This document shows positions 1 to 11,005 of a stretch of DNA of 64,000 nt, piece by piece. The first letter of the stretch is position 1. Each line of letters opens with the position of its first letter. Location: contig CM073326.1 of the NCBI GenBank assembly GCA_037043015.1, forward strand, positions 15,632,345 through 15,696,344, given 5' to 3'. This DNA comes from Bryum argenteum. Its lineage: Eukaryota > Streptophyta > Bryopsida > Bryales > Bryaceae. Under the pieces are notes generated by a model. That model was not told the origin of the DNA. It made no database searches and worked only from the letters and a program-made list of their open reading frames with translations. The translations under genes were made by a program, and so were the position numbers.

Positions 1-1690
1 ACCCCAGAGAATTTGCTCCCAAAACATGGTTGACTTTTAGTGCTTTTTTAGTACAATGGGCTGGCCGCGAGTGCACCCACCTTAGTGTGCTTTCACCCCA
101 TGTTGGTTTTTCAGAACTTCATCCGCTTGTAAGTCATCCAATAAAGGCTCAATTTACTATTTATAGGTGTATTTCGGATGAGGGTAGAGTAGTCTTGAGC
201 GTGGTATAGGTTGTGGGTAGGTAGAGGCTATATTTAGTATGACAAAATGATTGGTTGTACACAATTGACTTTTGAATAAAGGGTTGGTATTTGTGGTGGG
301 GCCCGCCACGAGTAGAAAAGTGTTTACTGATTCCGTAGACGTATGCGGTACTACTGTGTGACCTTGGATGGATGAAATATGGACAGATCTGAAGCTCAGA
401 TTTTCAGAACTTCATCCACTTATAAGTCTTCTAATAGAGGTTTGATTTTCTATTTTAAGATGTATTTAGGATGAGGGTTGAGTAGTCCTGAGTATAGTTG
501 AGGCTATAGTTTGTATGAAGAAATGATTAGTTGTACAAAATTGACTTCCGAATAAAGTGCCGGTATTCTTGGTGGGGCTCGAACCGATGTAGAGAAGTGT
601 ATGGTGATTATGTGTAGGTATGTCGGTTTTCGCTTGATCTTGGATGGACGAATTATGGATAGATGAAGTTTGGCTTTTGGGAACTTCATCCGCTTATAAG
701 TCATTCCATAAACGTATGATTTTCTATTTTTAGATATATATAGGATGAGGGTTGAGTACTTTTAAGCGTGGTTAGTCTATGGGTAGGTGGAGGCTATATT
801 TAGTATGACGAAATGTTTATAGTTGTGCATAATTGGCTTTTGAATAAAGTGCATGTATGCATAGTGGGGCCCGTCACAATGGAGAGAATTGTTAAGTGAT
901 TCCGTGAACGCATGTTGTGCTGCCGTTTAAGCTTGGACGGATGGGGTTTGGATTTTCAGAACTTCATCTACTTGTAAGTCATCCAATAGGGATGCAAATT
1001 TCTATTTTTAGATGTATTTAGGATGAGGGTCCAATAGTCTTGAGCATGGTTTAGAGAGTGGGTAGATAGATTCTATATTTAGTATAAGAATATGATTGGT
1101 TGTATTCAAGGGACTTTTGAATAAAATGCTCATATTCGTGGTGGAGCCCGCCACGATGTAGAAAAGAGTTTGGTAATTTCGTGAACATATGTTGTGCTGT
1201 TGTTTGGCCTTGGACGGATAAAATATGGACGAATGAAGTTTGGATTTTCAAAACTTCATCCGCTCATAAGTCATCTAATGGAGGTGCGATTTTCTATATT
1301 TTTAGATATATATATATATATAATGAGGGTTGAGTAGTCTTGACCGTGGTTGAGACCATGCGTAGGTTGAGGCTATATTTAGTATGACAAAATGTTTTGT
1401 TGTACACAATTGGCTTTTGAATAAAGTGCATGTATGCATAGTGGGGCCCGCAACGATGTAGAGAAGTGTTTGATGATTATGTAGACAATTGTCATGCTTT
1501 TGTTTGACCTTTATCGGATGAATTATGGACGGATGAAGGTTGGATTTTCAGAACTTCATCCACTTGTAAGTCATTCAATAGAGGCGCAATTTTCTATTTT
1601 TAGAAGTATTTAGGATTTAGGGTTGAGTGGTCTTGAGCGTGGTTTAGGCAGTGCGTAGGTAAAGTCTATATTTAGTACGAGAAAGTGATT
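1..1690. repeat. Tandem satellite, unit about 290 bp
   Basis: A diverged tandem array. The phrase TCAGAACTTCATCC or a close variant recurs at about 111, 404, 678, 956, 1248 and 1548, giving spacings of 274-300 bp. Each unit also carries, in the same order, a segment like GGATGAGGGTTGAGTAGTC, a segment like GGCTATATTTAGTATGA, and a GTGGGGCCCGCCACGA-type block. The array runs off the left edge and stops near 1690. The short reading frames within it are not conserved between units, so I see no coding role. Confidence 0.85.
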
Positions 1691-2159
1691 AGTTGTATGC
1701 AGTTTATTTTTCAAAGAATGAAGTTTTGAATTTGTGTTCTCTATCCGCAAACAAATGCTTGATGAGAAAATGATCTATATATAATACGTATCATGATTTC
1801 CTTTGACACGTGTATATTTTAACATGTACAACAGTGATGAGGATGGATAAGTTACATGGCAAGGACAGTAGCCTCGACTGATAGAATTAGCTACGCAAAA
1901 GAGTTAGTTGTTGCTAAATTTAACTAAGTTACTTTTCTTTTATTGTGCATAGAAATCTTTACAACAAAGTGCGCTTTGGCCATGTTTGGCTTTTTTGCAA
2001 GGAAGCTTGAGTGAGTGATCTACAGAAAATGACTCATGAATATCGCTGCAATCAATTTGTAAAATTCTTGTTATGGCAGTAGAAGAGGCATTTCTTTTGA
2101 CTATCGAATGGTCTACTGGTTTTCTGTAGCATGTCCAATCTCATTGTATTTTGTTGGAG
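1691..2159. other. Intergenic, no recognised gene
   Basis: This stretch lies between the satellite and the copia remnant. I see no convincing reading frame, RNA gene or repeat structure in it. Confidence 0.5.
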
Positions 2160-3720
2160 AGACTCATTTTTGTTGTGTATATCTCAGAAGCAGTGAAAGA
2201 GAGGTGGAGAGGGAGAAAATGAGAGTTGAACAAAGACCAAGAGACCAAACTCTAGTTCTGCCACTTAATACATTCTATTGAGGCAAAGGTCTTAGGCCAT
2301 CAATAAGATGAGGACGGCACCCGTGCTGCTATTGGTGATAGACAGACCCTTCTTTGCCCCTTGATCCTCTTTGTTGGAGTATACAAACCACATTGTGATT
2401 CTCACGCGTCACCAGTGATATATTCTGTTCTATTGCTCTGTACATTCCTGTTGCCCTAGATCTTAGTTGACAAGGACAGTTGGAGCCTCCTCTTACTTGT
2501 ATATATCATGGCACTTTGCTTCAATCAATAAGCAACTTACATCATAGTGTTTCAACATGGTATTAGAACTAGGATTTAGAAAGAGCAAGTGAGCGCTGCT
2601 ACTTGGCATAGATCTAGAGGAAGAGTTCTAAATAGAATGATTGCAAATAGCTAGAGGTCCAGTGTAGGAAACAAGCATAAGATTAGATCTAGATCTTGAT
2701 AGTAGAGATGGCAGAAAGTTGAAATAACAATTGTGAAGTTGCAGATGAGAGTAAACTAGTAGGACCACTAAATTATCATGTTTGGCAGATCAAGATGATA
2801 TCATTGCTAAAGAGAGAGGGACTTTGGCCGCTAGTAGCAAGCAAGTGCATTACTACAGTGTACCCAGTTACCTTTGGAGGAAGAACATATGATGAGGCGA
2901 AGCTGACAAAGGCAAAAAAACGTGCACAGACTGGACTCACCATGTCTATAGGAGACAATCTACTTGGCGCAATCAATCAACATACGGATCCAGCTGACAC
3001 ATAGGGAATGCTGAAGTCGATGTTCTCAGCCGGCGGTCAGCAACAAATACAGATGCTCACAAACAAGATCCAAGGAATGTCGATGCGGGAGGACGAAGAC
3101 ATCAACACCTACCTTATAGAAGCCATGGACCTCCGCAACCAGCTTAGAGGATTTGGAGAAGAAATCTCTGACAAAACATTAATCAATCTTGCACTCAATG
3201 GATTACCTCCTAGTTATGAGATGATAATACAAGGAATAACTTACCTTACTAATCCTTCGTTTGACGTTGTCATGGGAAAACTACTTACAGAGACTCACAG
3301 GAAAATGTTACGAGACCAGAAGAGAGGTCATGAGGAAGCGCTATCTATCCAGTATGGTGGAAATCAAGGACCAGCAATATGGAGTCAAGGAGCACCTACA
3401 CATGGATGGACACATAATATCAACTACACAAACAGCAGCAACAGACCGATTAGAACGCAGAGATAGAGCTTGTTTCTGCGGACAAGCAGCGGAGCGATGA
3501 ACCACCGGTCTACAGCTGCAAACAGGAACTTCGGCGGCGGCGCGATAGATTATTTCAATGGCAGCAGCCTCCCCAACGGATACACGCTTCCAAATAGCAA
3601 CGGGTTGGGGTCTCCAACGACAACGGATTTAACTGCTGTAGTACAATTGTGGTACAATTGCTACTTGGTTTTCTTTGCATTCTATTGTTATCTTGTGTCA
3701 CAAATTTGATACAAAATGCT
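2160..3720 (+). mobile_element. Ty1/copia LTR retrotransposon remnant (fossil)
   Basis: A plus-strand copia-type fossil. A likely 5' LTR ends near 2555 and is followed at once by TGGTATTAGAACTAGG, which resembles the usual copia primer-binding site complementary to initiator tRNA-Met. Gag-like sequence of the UBN2 kind follows from about 2709 to 3466, with phrases such as YHVWQIKM and LRGFGEEISDKTLINLALNGLPPSYE. The part after gag is not recognisable as pol, and no matching 3' LTR was found. The element is broken in several places and looks moderately old. The LTR start near 2160 is approximate. Confidence 0.7.
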
Positions 3721-3899
3721 TAATGCCGGTTTTCTGATGTAGCCAATTCGCATTCTCCGCTTCACGGCCACTTGCAACTTCAAGTCTTCCAATACACATT
3801 CCTCGGCTAATCTGGTAGTACACGGGAAGTGCTCTCACCCACTTCTCTTGGCACTACCAAATCTCTTCCATCGTCCAAAACTTCCTCTCAAAATGGTGG

Positions 3900-4529
3900 C
3901 TAAGGATAACCACTACGATCTTGGTTTTTGCCTATGCCATTCTTGATTTGATCTGAAATCGGCATAGGCCCTGGACCACCTCGAATATCAAACACATCCA
4001 AAAATACAGAGTATCTTTAATTTTCCAGCGCAGATTTTAGTTTCTTGCAAAGTGGCTTCACCGCACCTGCATGGCTGATGAACACATCATAGACTTTCTC
4101 TGGTTGGGCAGGCCCCTTGTGAATATGTTTAACGACCGACTCCGCATCTGGTTTTGAGCGACCGTCCTCATATACTGCAGTACGAAGCCCATTGAGATCC
4201 TGCCACACGCTTTTTTGGGACGCTGAGGCATTTGGATCCTGCCACATGCTCTGCACTTGAACTGAAATGATTCCATAATATATAAGAATGCACCAAACAC
4301 CGTGGCGTTTGAGAAGCACTTGAGCCGTTTTCATTGCTTGGGCGTTCACCAGATAATGATGAATCAATACGACGAGAGCAATATTTATCTCAGAGACTGC
4401 ATCGTTTACAACCCTAATATGTACCAAGCAAGTTTCTGATCGCACAATCTGCAGCGCAAGGATATACACCTCATAGTGGTCTTCTATAAATTTGACATAA
4501 CAACAAAGTTCATTAAAAAACATGTACAC
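3900..4529 (-). pseudogene. TIR-domain gene remnant (NLR-like)
   Basis: Read on the minus strand, a frame of about 170 codons ends in VYDVFISHAGAVKPLCKKL, the N-terminal signature of a plant TIR domain. An in-frame TAA follows at 4019-4017. The same frame then continues with RYSVFLDVFDIRGG and DQIKNGI, the next conserved TIR blocks, until another stop near 3900. No NB-ARC or LRR sequence follows, because the copia remnant begins nearby. TIR domains act in immune signalling as NADases. This copy looks like a dead or truncated resistance-type gene. The residues ahead of about 4250 are probably intronic or flanking. The alternative, a live exon ending at the TAA, seems less likely because TIR similarity resumes beyond it. 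Confidence 0.6.
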
Positions 4530-4724
4530 TAGCTGACCGACTTGGTCAAACCCTGAAAACTTCTGGTCAAAGTTTACAGTACCTCAATCAAGCCCATCTT
4601 TCCTCAAGAAAATTGCACACCAGTATTCACAGAGAAGCCATGTGTAAAGAGATAGCGGCTACATACCAAAATAATCTGTCTTCTCAACCTCCAGAAGTAA
4701 TTATGTCACTGCGACCAAAACTAG

Positions 4725-6080
4725 TTAACCCTGGAACGTCGGAGCGGCCACTTTATGTCCGATGAACAGAACATTTTCACTGTAACCTATTATTGCGGGA
4801 TGAATTTCATTCATGATTTTTGTAATTGGAATTATGAATGATAATAGCATATCATGGAATTCATTTGAGGTCATTTAACCCCTAAATGGTTTGACTCATT
4901 TGTAGTAAAATGAACACATCCTCAAAAGCATTGTCATAGGTGGAGGTAAAAGTGTGTTATCCAAATCTCAACCGTACAATCTTGTCGTAGACATATTGAA
5001 CATCATGTGGGTCAAATTTTGAGTCATGAGGCTTCATAGATTGCGAGATCATAATGTATTAATACTCAAAAATGATCACATAATTTCATCATTTTCACTT
5101 TAAAGTGAAAATGCTACCATTAGACTTATTGCAATGAAAAAGTCACCAATTAGAATGTTGTTCACCTTCATCTCAGTAGCATCCTTGAACAAAAAAAAAC
5201 CATGAGAAAAATTTCTTTGTGCAAATTATGGCCCTGCAATGGTGAAAACTGCCCTAAATTTTACAAAGGAAAAAATGTCTAAAACTAGGCTGCTGTCACT
5301 GAAATGCATGCCATTAATTCATACTTCATTGTATGGGTCTGAGATTTTTATTACATGAACTAGACTTGATTTGGGACCCAACCCAAGTGATTTCGTCCAA
5401 AACGGAGTCCGGATGAAGAAGTTATGGCTCTCCAAAGTTGGTGTCATCCAAAATGTCGTTTTTCGACATTCGGCCCGCTTAAGGGTTAAGGTATTTCCTA
5501 AGATCACATGTGGTATGAAAGTTGAAAGAATGGTTAAAAACTAATCACCACAAAGTGCATTTCTGCAACTTTTTCCTACTTTTATTAAGTCTCAAATTTA
5601 GGCAACTAAATGATCTCTTTTGAGTTCAAGCTCAATTCATAAAATGAATCTTACCAAGTCTTGTTTCTACTCCAAGTTAGAATTTCAAGAAATTCCTAAT
5701 ATCTAGTGATTTACTGACACCTTAAGTTTACATGCCTATAGGGTCTCTTTCTCAATTTTCAAATATAGCATGACACGAAACCATGGATTACACCATGCTA
5801 TTCTTCACTACAATGTCCCCTTATTCTAAAAATTTCAGATTTTTTGAAAGTGATTTGTATTTGATATGAATTATTTTTGGTTTTTCTTTGAAAATTCACT
5901 TGAATTTCAAATCTTCCCAAAAAATCTGAAATTTTTACAGCATATGAAAAGCATGTGATCACATCTACGAAAAATAAAATAAAATATTTTACTTTCAGGT
6001 AAAGTGGCAAAACGGAGGATTCAGAGTAAGACATATCAAAGTTCAGGCCACGGTTATGGGCTCCGATGTTCTAGGGTTAA
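4725..6080 (+). mobile_element. TTAA-flanked piggyBac-like element A, copy 1
   Basis: The element is bounded by TTAA at 4725-4728 and 6077-6080. The left end reads CCCTGGAACGTCGGAGC and the reverse complement of the right end reads CCCTAGAACATCGGAGC, a 17-bp terminal inverted repeat with two mismatches. The classical insect piggyBac end also begins CCCTAGAA after TTAA. Without the nested insertion at 4875-5489 the element is about 745 bp. It has no transposase frame, so it is non-autonomous. A second, inverted copy lies at 7765-8504. Confidence 0.75.
4875..5489. mobile_element. TTAA-flanked MITE nested in element A (group I)
   Basis: This 615-bp insertion is flanked by TTAA (4875-4878 and 5486-5489). 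Its ends are CCCCTAAATGG and, reversed, CCCTTAAGCGG. The inverted copy of element A at 7765-8504 has the same flanking sequence with one uninterrupted TTAA at 8351-8354. That is a direct empty site and proves both the insertion and the four-base duplication. The interior resembles the elements at 18700-19680 and 60514-61470, including an ATCTCAACCGTACAA block and a right part that encodes AAAATGTCGTTTTTCGACA. There is no coding potential. Confidence 0.85.
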
Positions 6081-6164
6081 ACGACAGCGAGGGGGTTAAG
6101 TCGGTTAAGATTGTAGATGCTCAGCAGCTGAAGCCCTAAGAGAATTACTTCGAAGCAAAACAAG
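6046..6164 (+). repeat. 119-bp direct repeat, copy 1
   Basis: It is identical by eye to 7411-7529. It contains the last ~35 bp of element A (up to TTAA 6077-6080) followed by 84 bp of flanking DNA, so the repeat spans an element-flank junction. See the second copy for interpretation. Confidence 0.85.
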
Positions 6165-7410
6165 TCGTGTGGGACCTACACAATGCGTGCATATGGGCTT
6201 GGTTCTTCCCCGTTGGAGAATTGCACAATGCGGCGAGAGGTGAGTAAGAAATGTGACAGTCGGGTACCAACGCCGACAAGAGATCTGGGATCTGTTCATT
6301 TTATATATAGAATTGTTGTGTCCATCAATTAGTGTAGCCATTGAACTTGAGCAGTCTACCACACTATATCCGGTGCAATGTAAAAACAATTGCTCAAGTG
6401 GGTTTTGGAAAGTGACCCTCATTCCAATTGGTGGTTTTATAATCTTTTAAGGCATTTTCCCAACAAACTCAACCTTCACAAACCTCGTGAGGTTCACTGT
6501 TATAAGTCAATATTTAGTAAATCATTTGGGTTTGAGAATTGGTTGGATTTGTAGAACATTCAAATATTAGGTGAGATTCCTCTACTTGAAATTTGGAAGC
6601 GTTTGCCTTGGAACTTTGCATTTTTGAGGATTTGGATACTTGAGAAGAAGATATTGTTTCAATATGGTTTTTGATCAATTATGGCAATGACTTTCTCTAA
6701 GAAATGGTACCAAGTAGTACCAATTTTTAGTTTTTACGTATTTGTGTAGGGTTCCACCAGAATTTCTACCAAGAATGTTTGATTCCACCAAAATTTCCAC
6801 CAAAAATGTTTGCTTCCACCAAGCTTAGTGGAAATGTTGGTCGAGAGCCAAGTAAAAATTCCACACTTCTCCACTATTGAATGGTGTTCATTATATGAGG
6901 TGCCACAATTGCTCCACATAAATATGAAATGGCAAGAGATCACTTATATTTTTGAGAATATTGCATAGAGACTAAACTTAGGAAATTTCTTATGATAATG
7001 TGTATGCCTTTGATTAGGCATCTTCCAAGGCTCACCACTACTCCAAAACTTGCGGTGTAAGGGAAACTCATCATTCAGTCTCCAAAAGTCCCACTTGTTG
7101 GGCCCCCATTCTCTCTCTAACATCTCAACAATTTCTATTGCAGTACTCATGTCAGCATGTATTATTGAAGCAGTCCTATGCATGTACCCTCCTCCATATT
7201 GTATAGATTCCAGAATCCCCAATTTTGTGTTCTCTTACTCCACGGCTATTTGTAGAAATTACCAAAAAGCATCAAATCTCTGGACGAAGAAATACACGAT
7301 AGCGGAAACATGTAAAATACAAGTGTTTCAATTTCAAGAAACAACATTCCTTCTAGAAAGATCATCTACATGAAACAAAGACTCCCGTGCAATTGGGGGT
7401 CAAAGAATTT
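6165..7410. other. Unassigned core between inverted element copies
   Basis: This stretch lies inside the large inverted structure. It includes short W-rich runs near 6753-6830 made of imperfect repeats of TTCCACCAAAATTTC. It also holds a minus-strand frame of 92 codons (7222-6944) with WGPNKWDFWRLNDEFPLHRKF, which I do not recognise. It might be captured host sequence or chance. Confidence 0.3.
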
Positions 7411-7529
7411 GGCCACGGTTATGGGCTCCGATGTTCTAGGGTTAAACGACAGCGAGGGGGTTAAGTCGGTTAAGATTGTAGATGCTCAGCAGCTGAAGCC
7501 CTAAGAGAATTACTTCGAAGCAAAACAAG
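7411..7529 (+). repeat. 119-bp direct repeat, copy 2
   Basis: The second copy of 6046-6164, in the same orientation. It begins with the terminal ~35 bp of element A and continues into the same flank, but the rest of element A is missing here. This suggests duplication of an element-flank junction by recombination or replication slippage, not a separate insertion. Confidence 0.85.
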
Positions 7530-7764
7530 AAGCATGCAGCGAGCAGCAATGAGGAGCGATAGATCAATTTATACCCTTAAACTTGCCAATACCAACCCTT
7601 GTACATCCCAAATGTCAACTAAACTCTATATCCCTAGAATGTTGTAGGTCACATACCAACTATTTCCCAGCCCTCCAGAGAAAACAGCATGAACGACAAG
7701 CCTCAAGTTGTGAACAAACACGCATTGTAAAACAATCTGCTTGTCAAGTCTTTCGTATTCAGAG

Positions 7765-8504
7765 CTAGAACATCGGAGCCCATAACCGTGGCCTGAACTT
7801 TGATATGTCTTACTCTGAATCCTCCATTTTGCCACTTTACCTGAAAGTAAAATATTTTATTTTATTTTTCGTAGATGTGATCACATGCTTTTCATATGCT
7901 GTAAAAATTTCAGATTTTTTTGGGAAGATTTGAAATTCAAGTGAATTTTCAAAGAAAAACCAAAAATAATTCATATCAAATACAAATCACTTTCAAAAAA
8001 TCTGAAATTTTTAGAATAAGGGGACATTGTAGTGAAGAATAGCATGGTGTAATCCATGGTTTCGTGTCATGCTATATTTGAAAATTGAGAAAGAGACCCT
8101 ATAGGCATGTAAACTTAAGGTGTCGAGAAATCACTAGATATTAGGAATTTCTTGAAATTCTAACTTGGAGTAGAAACAAGACTTGGTAAGATTCATTTTA
8201 TGAATTGAGCTTGAACTCAAAAGAGATCATTTAGTTGCCTAAATTTGAGACTTAATAAAAGTAGGAAAAAGTTGCAGAAATGCACTTTGTGGTGATTAGT
8301 TTTTAACCATTCTTTCAACTTTCATACCACATGTGATCTTAGGAAATACCTTAAATGACCTCAAATGAATTCCATGATATGCTATTATCATTCATAAATC
8401 CAATTACAAAAATCATGAATGAAATTCATCCCGCAATAATAGGTTACAGTGAAAATGTTCTGTTCATCGGACATAAAGTGGCCGCTCCGACGTTCCAGGG
8501 TTAA
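7765..8504 (-). mobile_element. Element A, copy 2 (inverted)
   Basis: A near-identical copy of element A in the opposite orientation, about 740 bp. The right end GCTCCGACGTTCCAGGG abuts TTAA at 8501-8504. The left end begins CTAGAACATCGGAGC and lacks the outermost TTAACC, so it is slightly trimmed. It lacks the 611-bp insertion found in copy 1 and therefore serves as the empty allele. Together the two copies form inverted arms around a ~1.7-kb core, giving a TTAA-bounded structure at 4725-8504. Confidence 0.75.
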
Positions 8505-8524
8505 GGTTAGGACAGCCTGACTTA

Positions 8525-8920
8525 GGGCGCACTCACATGTGAGACCCGACCCCATAATTTCACTGTAGCTACCCATATTTTTTGAAGGGTCACTTTTCAG
8601 GGTGAACATTACGGGTCACTTCCATGTTCATTCATGATGTTATAAATTAGTGTGTTCTTTTGTGGCTTATTCCCTGACAATGTAAACTTAGCATGTAAAC
8701 TGCTAAGTTTACATTGTCAGGGAATAAGCCACAAAAGAACACACTAATTTATAATACGGGTTCTATATTAATTTCAAGGGCTTGCCACCTTCCCTTGGCA
8801 AGCCCGAATTATAATACGGGAGCCCGTGATTATTATGTTGGGTTGGGGAGCATGTGAGTGGCTTACTTTTCTGAGACCCGATCCATTTTACGGGGTCGGG
8901 TCTCACATGTGACTGCGCCC
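8525..8920. mobile_element. Tourist/PIF-Harbinger-like MITE
   Basis: This 396-bp element has ends GGGCGCACTCACATGTGAG and, reversed, GGGCGCAGTCACATGTGAG. The terminal inverted repeat continues through GACCCGACCCC with one mismatch in about 30 bp. It is flanked by TTA at 8522-8524 and 8921-8923, the three-base duplication typical of PIF/Harbinger elements. The centre holds a perfect 54-bp hairpin (8640-8754) and a second hairpin built on GGGCTTGCCA / TGGCAAGCCC. It has no open frame and depends on a transposase supplied elsewhere. Confidence 0.8.
8640..8754. repeat. Perfect 54-bp hairpin with 7-nt loop
   Basis: 8640-8693 and 8701-8754 are exact reverse complements over 54 bases, separated by the loop TGTAAAC. 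If transcribed, this would give a long perfect stem like those processed by DICER-like enzymes. It lies within the Tourist-like MITE. Confidence 0.9.
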
Positions 8921-8923
8921 TTA

Positions 8924-10940
8924 CGCCACTGACTTACGAATCGCAGTGCACATGATAGATCAACCCAAAAATACCAGAAGCCCAAGGAAATAACCGAATC
9001 CACGTCAGCTGGAAACCCAGGTACGCAAACTTGCAAAATAACCGACTTACATTTAAAGATGACTTCCTCGTAGAACCCGACTCTCAACTAATGGTATCCA
9101 CAGGGAACCCTGGCCTGGCTGGTTTGTCGATCTGACAAAAGGCTGATGAATCCTCAGACATAGAAGCTCGACGGTGCTGAGGTGCTTCAAAACGTGGTAC
9201 AGCCATTCTGTAGCATTCTTTAAAATTACTGTACAGTACAGTACATGAATGCACCATGTGATCAACAGTAGTGTACGGCGCCAAGGGCACAGTGTTCTCC
9301 TCTGGGCGCCGCCCGGCAGGTCGCGGCAAACTTACTGTTGCCGTGGCTTATATGGTACCCCGGTGCATCTATTCTGAGCACCCAGAAATGATAGGTACTG
9401 AGACCCGGAGCAGTTCTCTTTCGCGTTCCAAAGTTGCGAAGCTCTCCATCCTCATTTCCTTTCGTACTTCTCAATTCTCTTGTTTCTCCTCCAGTCTGCG
9501 CATGCACATGTATTTCATTCTGCTCCTTTGCTCCTAGTGGGTTTCTGCATCATGGTTGGAGTTTGTTTACATTGTGTGAACGTTTAGGTTCTGAGATGAG
9601 GGCGCTTTGGTTGCGAACTGCATTGCGAACTGCAGTTTGTGGGTTCGTTCTGTGAAGGATGCTTCTAATTGGAGGTCTTGTCTGCATTAGTTAAGTGCTA
9701 AAGATCAAGAGCCGGTCAAGTTCTCGAAGAGGGAAATAGACATCACAGCGCACCTATTATTATATATCTAATATGGAGTGATCAAATTTATGCGTGTTAG
9801 CCGTAGAAATTCTCTACTGCAATAACATACTCGTGGTGTGAAGAAAGGGAAAAGCAGAGTTTCCAGGACTTCGAGTCTTGCTTCAAACACGAGTCTTTTT
9901 TACTCAGTTTTTTTCTTTTCTTGTCCTCAGGCTCTTGCTGGCAACTCTAATCGGCAGATATTGTACTTACTTTTAGAATGTGATTGCTGATTTTGTCACC
10001 TGAGGCCACATTCCAAGGGCTTTGAGTTGGGAAGCCTAAAGATTATGATGACCTGAGGGATAGTGATGCTTGTGTGAATGCATTCTAGGCCCAGCAACAT
10101 TGCATTGCACTTCTTTGCACTTTCAGAAGAGAAGGGAGGACTTGCGTGTTGTAAGTATGCTGAACTCTATTTGGTCAGGCATTCTGAACTGTACATGTCG
10201 TTTTGAAATATTCTGAATTTGAAGGGAATGTGTTGCTTTTGCACTTTGTATGCTTGGAATGTATCTAAGTTTGTACATGATTGCACATGCGTTGTGACAT
10301 GAACGGTTTGCAGAAAGGTTCCCAAAGCGTTTGCACACGGCACTGGACATGCTGCCTTTGGAGTCCTGGTTAGCTGATCCATTTTGAGAGGAGTTTCGAA
10401 GAAAAGTGTGTTAATGTCTCGAATTCTCTCTTGCTGGCAGGCATTCTAGGATTTACCTGAGGCGGAGTACTTGTACCCGAGTCCAAGCACATCCTGTAAG
10501 TTCCCGTTTTTAACTTCACTCGTGAACTGGTGGCTATGTAGCTCTTATGAGTCTTCAGTGTTACATTGCGTAGCATTCACAAGCTTGGATGGTCGCCCTT
10601 TGCCTTAGTAGTGGGATGTTTCTTTGTTTCAATGTAATTTCAGGGTACAGTTCCTGCTGATGTGTTCATAGAGGTGCATGGCTGTGCCTTCGAGGGAAGA
10701 AGTTGAACTCAACTGCACTAAATGATAAGTTGACTTTTTGGTTGTGATCAGAGGGATGACCAGCGTTAGAGAAGCTCGAGAGGACCGCAATACATAGAGG
10801 AATACAGAGGGGGAGGATTTGGTTTGATTCGATTTGATTTAGTCCTATGTCCTCAGAGGATTCAATCACTCAAAGACGTGTTCATGCCCTTCATCTTTGT
10901 GCTTTTGAGGTCCGGCCCAGTCATGACCCACGTTAACGTA
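8924..10940. other. Intergenic DNA upstream of the HET gene
   Basis: About 2 kb with several short overlapping frames on both strands, none resembling a known protein. The base composition becomes more GC-balanced from about 9050 to 9650. I see no RNA gene, and no repeat shared with the rest of the window. Confidence 0.5.
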
Positions 10941-10942
10941 AA

Positions 10943-10950
10943 TATATAAG
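10943..10950 (+). promoter_or_regulatory. Possible TATA box of the HET gene
   Basis: TATATAAG lies 56 bp upstream of the HET start codon and matches a plant TATA box. The spacing leaves room for a short 5' leader of roughly 25-30 bases. Assigned from sequence only. Confidence 0.4.
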
Positions 10951-11005
10951 CTTCATCAAAATAAGCTTATCCTTTACTTGCTGCACCATATTTTGCTAAC
11001 TGGCC

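Noticed and set aside
6105-6422. A 105-codon minus-strand frame in the inverted structure
   Set aside because: Part of it falls in the 119-bp repeat, and the other copy of that repeat does not keep the frame.
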